From positions 248,001 to 312,000 of the forward strand of contig NZ_CP147520.1 of the NCBI RefSeq assembly GCF_037201975.1: 64,000 bases of DNA. The letters run 5' to 3'. The first letter of the stretch is position 1. Every line of letters starts with the position of its first letter. Source of the stretch: Streptomyces sp. TG1A-60 (GTDB lineage Bacteria; Actinomycetota; Actinomycetes; Streptomycetales; Streptomycetaceae). Below are positions 61,670 to 64,000 of the stretch, piece by piece. A program made the translations under genes and the position numbers. The notes under the pieces were generated by a model. The model searched no databases. It saw only the letters and a program-made list of their open reading frames with translations, and was not told the origin of the DNA.

Positions 61670-62275
61670 ATGACGACCTCCGGAACCCGCGCCGCTCACC
61701 GTCCGTCGCGCAAGCAGTGGGTGATCGAAGCAGCCACCGAGCTGTTCGCCACCCAGCCGCCGGACGAGGTGACGGTGGCCGACATCGCCGCTCGCGCGGA
61801 GATGACCTCGGCAGCGGTGTACTACCACTTCTCCTCCAAGGACCAGGTCCTGGCCGAGGGGATGCGGGCGTTCGCCACCGCACTGCGCGAGCAATTGCAG
61901 GCGCTCACCGAGACCCACGAACCCGGCTCGGACGTCGGTGCGGCGGTCACCACACTGCTGGCCTGGCTGGGCGAACACCGTTCCGCCGCCACGGTGTTCT
62001 TCGTGTCGTCGGCCGGCATGAGCCAGGAAGCGGAGGCGCTGCGCCAGGAGAGCCGCAGCGAGTTGCTGGACGGGCTGGTGCGGCTGATCCGCAAGGCCCG
62101 TACGTCCGTCACCGACGCCGAGGCGGCGGTGATCGGGCTGGGCCTGCTGGCACTGCTGGAGACCGCGGCGATCTCGCAGGTCCGGGGCGATGACGTGTAC
62201 CGGTCACTGGGGCACCGCTCGTTCGTCCGCGAGGTCGACGCTCTCGCGGAGCGGATTGCGGACCCGGCCACCTGA
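61670..62275 (+). CDS. TetR family transcriptional regulator 2
   Basis: A 201-residue regulator: RPSRKQWVIEAATELFATQP, TVADIAARAEMTSAAVYYHFSSKDQVLAEG as the HTH domain, then an alpha-helical ligand domain (AATVFFVSSAGMSQEAEALR, AVIGLGLLALLETAAISQV). It converges on the E2 gene 16 bases away. It may control the 2-oxoacid dehydrogenase genes while the other TetR controls the acyl-CoA operon; the sequence alone does not decide. Confidence 0.9.
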   Translation: MTTSGTRAAHRPSRKQWVIEAATELFATQPPDEVTVADIAARAEMTSAAVYYHFSSKDQVLAEGMRAFATALREQLQALTETHEPGSDVGAAVTTLLAWLGEHRSAATVFFVSSAGMSQEAEALRQESRSELLDGLVRLIRKARTSVTDAEAAVIGLGLLALLETAAISQVRGDDVYRSLGHRSFVREVDALAERIADPAT

Positions 62276-62291
62276 GGGCCTGGCCGGCGGA

Positions 62292-63719
62292 TCACACCAG
62301 CAGCCGGAGGGGCCTGCTCAGCAAGTCACCGAGCGTGCGCAGGTATTCGGCTGCGGGTGCCCCGTCGACGGCACGGTGGTCGAAGGTGAGGCTCAGGGTG
62401 AGCACGCGCGTGCGCAACGGCCGGTCGTCCGCCCACTCGACGCCGTCCCGGAGCCTGCCCACCCCGAGGATCGCGACATTGCCGGGGTTGATCACCGGGG
62501 TGAAGAAGTCGACGCCGTATCCGCCGAGGGAGGTGACGGTGAAGGTGGCCCCTTCCAGTCGTGCGGGGGAGATCCGCCCCTCGCGCGCGGCCTGGGCCAG
62601 CTCCCTGGACCGGCGGGTCATCTCGGGCAACGGCAGCTCCACGGCGTCCTCGATCACGGGGACCATGAGGCCGCCCGGAAGGGCCACGGCGAAGCCCAGG
62701 TGGATGTCGTCGAGCAGATGGATGCCGTCCTCCCGCACCGTCGCGTTGAGCAGCGGGTGCTCGCGCAGGGCCAGGGCGGCGGCCTTCAGCAGGAAGTCGT
62801 TGAGGCTGGGCACCGGCAGATCGCTGTCAGCCCACTCCTCCTTGAGTCGGTCCCGCAGGGACACCACGGCGTCCATCCGTACCTCGTAGCCATGCGTCAG
62901 CTGCGCCATCTCCTGGAGGCTGGCGTGCATCCTGCGGGCGATGGTGCCGCGCATCCCGGTGAGCGGGACGACGTCCCCGGGCCGGGGGGCCGCGCCCCGG
63001 TGGGGAGGGGCCGGGGTGACGGCGTCGAGGTCGGAGCGCCGGATCCGGCCGCCCGGTCCGGTGCCGTTCACCTCGGACAGGTCGATGCCGCGTTCCTTGG
63101 CCAGCTTGCGGACCAGCGGCGAGGAGGAGGTGCCGCCCGGCGGGACCGGTGTGCCGAGGTCGCCGGGGAGGGCCGCGAGGAACTCCTCCACGTCCTCGGA
63201 GACGATCCGGCCGCCGGGTCCCGTGCCGCGTACGGCGGTGAGGTCGACGTCGGCAGCGGTGGCGACCCGCCGGGCGTTCGGCGAGGACAGGAGCCGGCCG
63301 GCGGTGCCGTTGGCGGAGGGCACCGCGGGAGCAACGCCGGTGTCGGTGCCGTTGACGGAGGTCACCGCCGTAGCAGCCCCGGCGTCGGTGCCGTTGAGCG
63401 CGGGCGGCGCAGCACCCGCCCCGGCCCCGGACCCGGCGGGCATCGGCGTACCTGCCGGATCCGGTGGCTGCTCGCCTTCGGCCAGCAGCCAGCCGATGAG
63501 GGCCCCGGTGGGGACGGTGACGCCCGCCGGGACCACCGGGTGGAACAGTCCCCCGGCCTCCGCCTCGACGTCCACGTCGACTTTGTCGGTCGCCAGCCTC
63601 AGCAGCGCGTCGCCCTCCGCGACGGCCGCGCCGGCCGGCACGAGCCATTCGTCGATCGTGCCTTCCTGCATGGTCAGACCGATCTTCGGCAGCAGGACCT
63701 CGACCGCCATGTCGGTCAC
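62292..63719 (-). CDS. 2-oxoacid dehydrogenase E2 acyltransferase with two E3-binding domains
   Basis: A 475-residue protein. Residues ~4-80 are a lipoyl domain with the lipoylated Lys in RLATDKVDVDVEAEAGG. A Gly/Ala/Thr-rich linker with three Asn-Gly-Thr repeats follows. Two peripheral-subunit-binding domains come next: SPNARRVATAADVDLTAVRG and SPLVRKLAKERGIDLSEVNG, each ended by GTGPGGRI. The catalytic domain ends with SLTFDHRAVDGAPAAEYL, holding the active-site His. GTG 63719 overlaps the E1-beta stop (GTGA). It transfers acyl groups from E1 to CoA in a branched-chain or acetoin-type complex. Confidence 0.93.
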   Translation of the reverse strand: MTDMAVEVLLPKIGLTMQEGTIDEWLVPAGAAVAEGDALLRLATDKVDVDVEAEAGGLFHPVVPAGVTVPTGALIGWLLAEGEQPPDPAGTPMPAGSGAGAGAAPPALNGTDAGAATAVTSVNGTDTGVAPAVPSANGTAGRLLSSPNARRVATAADVDLTAVRGTGPGGRIVSEDVEEFLAALPGDLGTPVPPGGTSSSPLVRKLAKERGIDLSEVNGTGPGGRIRRSDLDAVTPAPPHRGAAPRPGDVVPLTGMRGTIARRMHASLQEMAQLTHGYEVRMDAVVSLRDRLKEEWADSDLPVPSLNDFLLKAAALALREHPLLNATVREDGIHLLDDIHLGFAVALPGGLMVPVIEDAVELPLPEMTRRSRELAQAAREGRISPARLEGATFTVTSLGGYGVDFFTPVINPGNVAILGVGRLRDGVEWADDRPLRTRVLTLSLTFDHRAVDGAPAAEYLRTLGDLLSRPLRLLV

Positions 63720-64000
63720 GACCTTTCGAGGAGACGCCGGCAGCCCTGGGCGATGCGGGCGCGATCGGGCACGTACGCGTTCTCCAGGACCGGGGAGAAG
63801 GGAACCGGGGAGAAGGGGGCGCCGATGCGCAGGACCGGCGCGTCCAGGTAGTCGAAGACGGAGTCCTGGATCTGGGCGGCGATCTCCGCGCCGAGCCCGC
63901 CGAAGGTGACGGCCTCGTGCACCACGAGCACCCGGTTGGTGCGGCGGACGGAGGCGAACATCGTCTCGGTGTCCAGCGGCTGCACGCTGCGGGGGTCGAT
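63716..64000 (-). CDS. 2-oxoacid dehydrogenase E1 beta subunit, 3' part
   Basis: The C-terminal ~94 residues of a transketolase-type E1 beta: IDPRSVQPLDTETMFASVRR, VLVVHEAVTFGGLGAEIAAQ and PVLRIGAPFSPVPFSPVLEN. Coding continues past the window edge, where the E1 alpha gene is expected. The stop overlaps the E2 start. Confidence 0.92.
   Translation of the reverse strand: MDPRSVQPLDTETMFASVRRTNRVLVVHEAVTFGGLGAEIAAQIQDSVFDYLDAPVLRIGAPFSPVPFSPVLENAYVPDRARIAQGCRRLLERS

Overview
The window is very GC-rich, with third-position GC bias, GTG/TTG starts and many 4-base ATGA/GTGA gene overlaps. It carries families typical of Streptomyces and close relatives (trypco2, VMAP-C, SAV_2336-type proteins, DUF4012, many actinobacterial insertion sequences). 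It reads as an accessory chromosomal or plasmid region of a streptomycete. All calls come from reading the sequence by eye; no database search was run.

Region 1 (1-25.6 kb) is an extracellular or cell-wall polysaccharide locus. It holds dTDP-L-rhamnose synthesis (rmlC, rmlD, rmlB, rmlA), a Wzz/BY-kinase-like protein, family 2 and family 4 glycosyltransferases including a GT2-GT4 fusion, a Wzy/O-antigen-ligase-like membrane protein, a flippase, two methyltransferases, an LPDTG-anchored surface protein with a DUF4012 protein, and the initiating sugar phosphotransferase. A GT2-GT4 gene pair occurs twice with the same 13-base overlap. The GT4 is truncated in one copy, and the GT2 has an in-frame amber codon in the other. 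A stack of insertion sequences (16.66-22.0 kb) splits the locus: an IS701-type element with an internal SUKH gene, and an IS4-type element inserted with a 10-bp duplication into a second IS701-type transposase.

Region 2 (25.9-34.7 kb) holds the most interesting module, a four-gene operon: trypco2, trypsin-VMAP-C, MoxR AAA+ ATPase, and a SAV_2336/vWA-like protein fused to a receiver domain lacking the phospho-acceptor Asp. This fits a vWA-MoxR-type biological conflict system. Integrase and Mom-like fragments lie before it and an IS4-type element after it.

Region 3 (34.7-50.5 kb) is a mobile-element graveyard with islands of ordinary genes. The mobile pieces are two different Tn3 transposase 3' fragments, a frameshifted tyrosine recombinase, an IS256 element, an ISL3 element inside another IS256 remnant, IS5 remnants, a 5'-truncated group II intron with domain V, and an ISKra4-type transposase fragment. 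The islands are a MerR regulator with a membrane protein, a GyrB-like ATPase domain, a Nudix hydrolase, a DUF1877-like protein, and an Rrf2/SDR divergent pair with two clear inverted-repeat operators.

Region 4 (50.5-64 kb) begins with an ArsR/SRPBCC operon with paired operators and a decayed second SRPBCC gene. It continues as a CoA-thioester catabolic cluster: two acyl-CoA dehydrogenases, enoyl-CoA hydratase, a PPDK-like protein with a small partner, a zinc-ribbon/OB-fold protein, a thiolase-like protein, an SDR, two divergent TetR regulators, and the E2 and E1-beta subunits of a 2-oxoacid dehydrogenase. Three one-base frameshifts here sit in or next to homopolymer runs, so sequencing error must be excluded before calling those genes dead.
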